The notes under the pieces: model-generated
Database searches by the model: none
Told to the model about the DNA's origin: nothing
The model's input: the letters and a program-made list of their open reading frames with translations, nothing else
Position numbers and translations under genes: made by a program
Shown: piece after piece, positions 6,443-6,587 of the stretch
Layout: every line of letters starts with the position of its first letter
Position numbering within the stretch: the first letter of the stretch is position 1
Source of the DNA: an uncultured Pseudorhodoferax sp.
Lineage (GTDB): Bacteria > Pseudomonadota > Gammaproteobacteria > Burkholderiales > Burkholderiaceae
Assembly: GCA_913776795.1 (NCBI GenBank)
Contig: CAJYRH010000092.1
Location: 1-6,587 of the forward strand
Direction of reading: 5' to 3'
DNA length: 6,587 nt

Positions 6443-6479
6443 CGTCTTTTGTGGACGATGAACAGGTAAACGTCTTTTG
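6443..6479 (+). repeat. Direct repeat CGTCTTTTG in the predicted leader
   Basis: CGTCTTTTG occurs at 6443-6451 and again at 6471-6479, 28 bases apart from start to start. Both copies lie downstream of the predicted sigma-54 start and upstream of the ribosome binding site, so they would be in the 5' untranslated RNA. They could be protein or RNA contact sites; no function is shown. Confidence 0.45.
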
Positions 6480-6488
6480 CATGCAGAA

Positions 6489-6493
6489 AAGGA
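6489..6493 (+). promoter_or_regulatory. Shine-Dalgarno AAGGA deciding the start at 6499
   Basis: AAGGA ends 5 bases before the ATG at 6499, an ideal spacing. It rules against the in-frame ATG at 6481, which would have this site inside its own coding region. None of the other genes in the window has a comparable ribosome binding site. Confidence 0.8.
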
Positions 6494-6498
6494 ATTCA

Positions 6499-6587
6499 AT
6501 GCGCAATGCATCTCTCGGCACGCTGGGTGCCATCGGACTGGCCTTGGCCATCGCAAGCAGCGGCGCCGCGGCTGCGCCCATCAACTG
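6499..6587 (+). CDS. Exported protein, N-terminal fragment; possible PEP-CTERM protein (runs off right edge)
   Basis: Twenty-nine codons are present: a Sec signal peptide starting MRNASLGTLG, with a hydrophobic stretch at ~8-19 and an AAAA cleavage region near residues 23-26, then PIN and an incomplete TG. Cleavage is likely just before or within the A-P-I-N boundary. There is no lipobox Cys. The combination of A-A-P-I-N straight after the signal peptide, a sigma-54 promoter and an AT-rich upstream region is typical, in my experience, of PEP-CTERM proteins of beta-proteobacteria. These exported proteins are sorted by exosortase and linked to exopolysaccharide and floc formation, and are reported to need RpoN and the PrsK/PrsR pair. 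This is tentative because the C-terminal PEP motif, membrane segment and basic tail lie beyond the window. Any other secreted protein under RpoN control would fit what is visible. The gene is real with good confidence; the family is a guess of roughly even odds. Confidence 0.75.
   Translation, partial: MRNASLGTLGAIGLALAIASSGAAAAPIN

Noticed and set aside
6481..6483. Upstream in-frame ATG as the start of the exported protein.
   Set aside because: The Shine-Dalgarno at 6489-6493 lies downstream of it and is ideally spaced for 6499. The extension (MQKRNS) is possible but has no site of its own.
6173..6584. Two 69-codon minus-strand open frames in the right-end intergenic region.
   Set aside because: No ribosome binding site or family resemblance. 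One covers the sigma-54 promoter and the signal-peptide gene on the opposite strand.
1..6587. CRISPR array, insertion sequence, tRNA, rRNA or attachment site.
   Set aside because: No regularly spaced repeats, transposase-like protein, terminal inverted repeats or cloverleaf-forming sequence was seen.

Overview
The window is GC-rich DNA from what looks like a beta-proteobacterium of the order Burkholderiales, most likely family Comamonadaceae. This rests on codon and base composition and on the style of the proteins (a long Pat-type acyl-CoA synthetase/GNAT protein, a phospholipase D lipoprotein, a YceI protein with a Cys pair). It is an inference; there is no rRNA or other marker gene here.

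Layout: (1) Positions 1-105 hold the reversed 5' end of a gene read as cobQ (cobyric acid synthase), running off the left edge. (2) Divergent from it, 165-2855 encodes an 896-residue fusion of an ADP-forming acyl-CoA synthetase-like module and a GNAT acetyltransferase (Pat/PatZ/AcsD-like). (3) After 50 bases, 2906-4516 encodes a phospholipase D superfamily lipoprotein with two HKD motifs (cardiolipin synthase C-like). (4) Converging on it with no base between the two stop codons, 4517-5200 on the minus strand encodes an exported YceI-family protein. (5) Divergent from that, 5278-6204 encodes a 2-dehydropantoate 2-reductase (PanE family). (6) Positions 6205-6498 form an AT-rich, structured intergenic region that differs sharply from the rest. 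It holds several palindromes, a possible terminator, a consensus sigma-54 promoter (6414-6429) and a 9-base direct repeat in the predicted leader. (7) From 6499 a new gene with a strong Shine-Dalgarno begins. Only a signal peptide and the first mature residues (A-A-P-I-N) are in the window.

The first five genes look like ordinary chromosomal genes with no shared pathway: cobalamin synthesis, protein acylation or acyl-CoA metabolism, envelope phospholipid handling, a periplasmic lipid-binding protein, and pantothenate/CoA synthesis. CoA links pat and panE only loosely. The most notable part is the right end: a sigma-54-controlled exported protein behind an elaborate upstream region. Its N-terminus resembles PEP-CTERM/exosortase substrates, whose genes in related bacteria are reported to depend on RpoN with PrsK/PrsR. 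The deciding C-terminus lies outside the window, so that identity is tentative.
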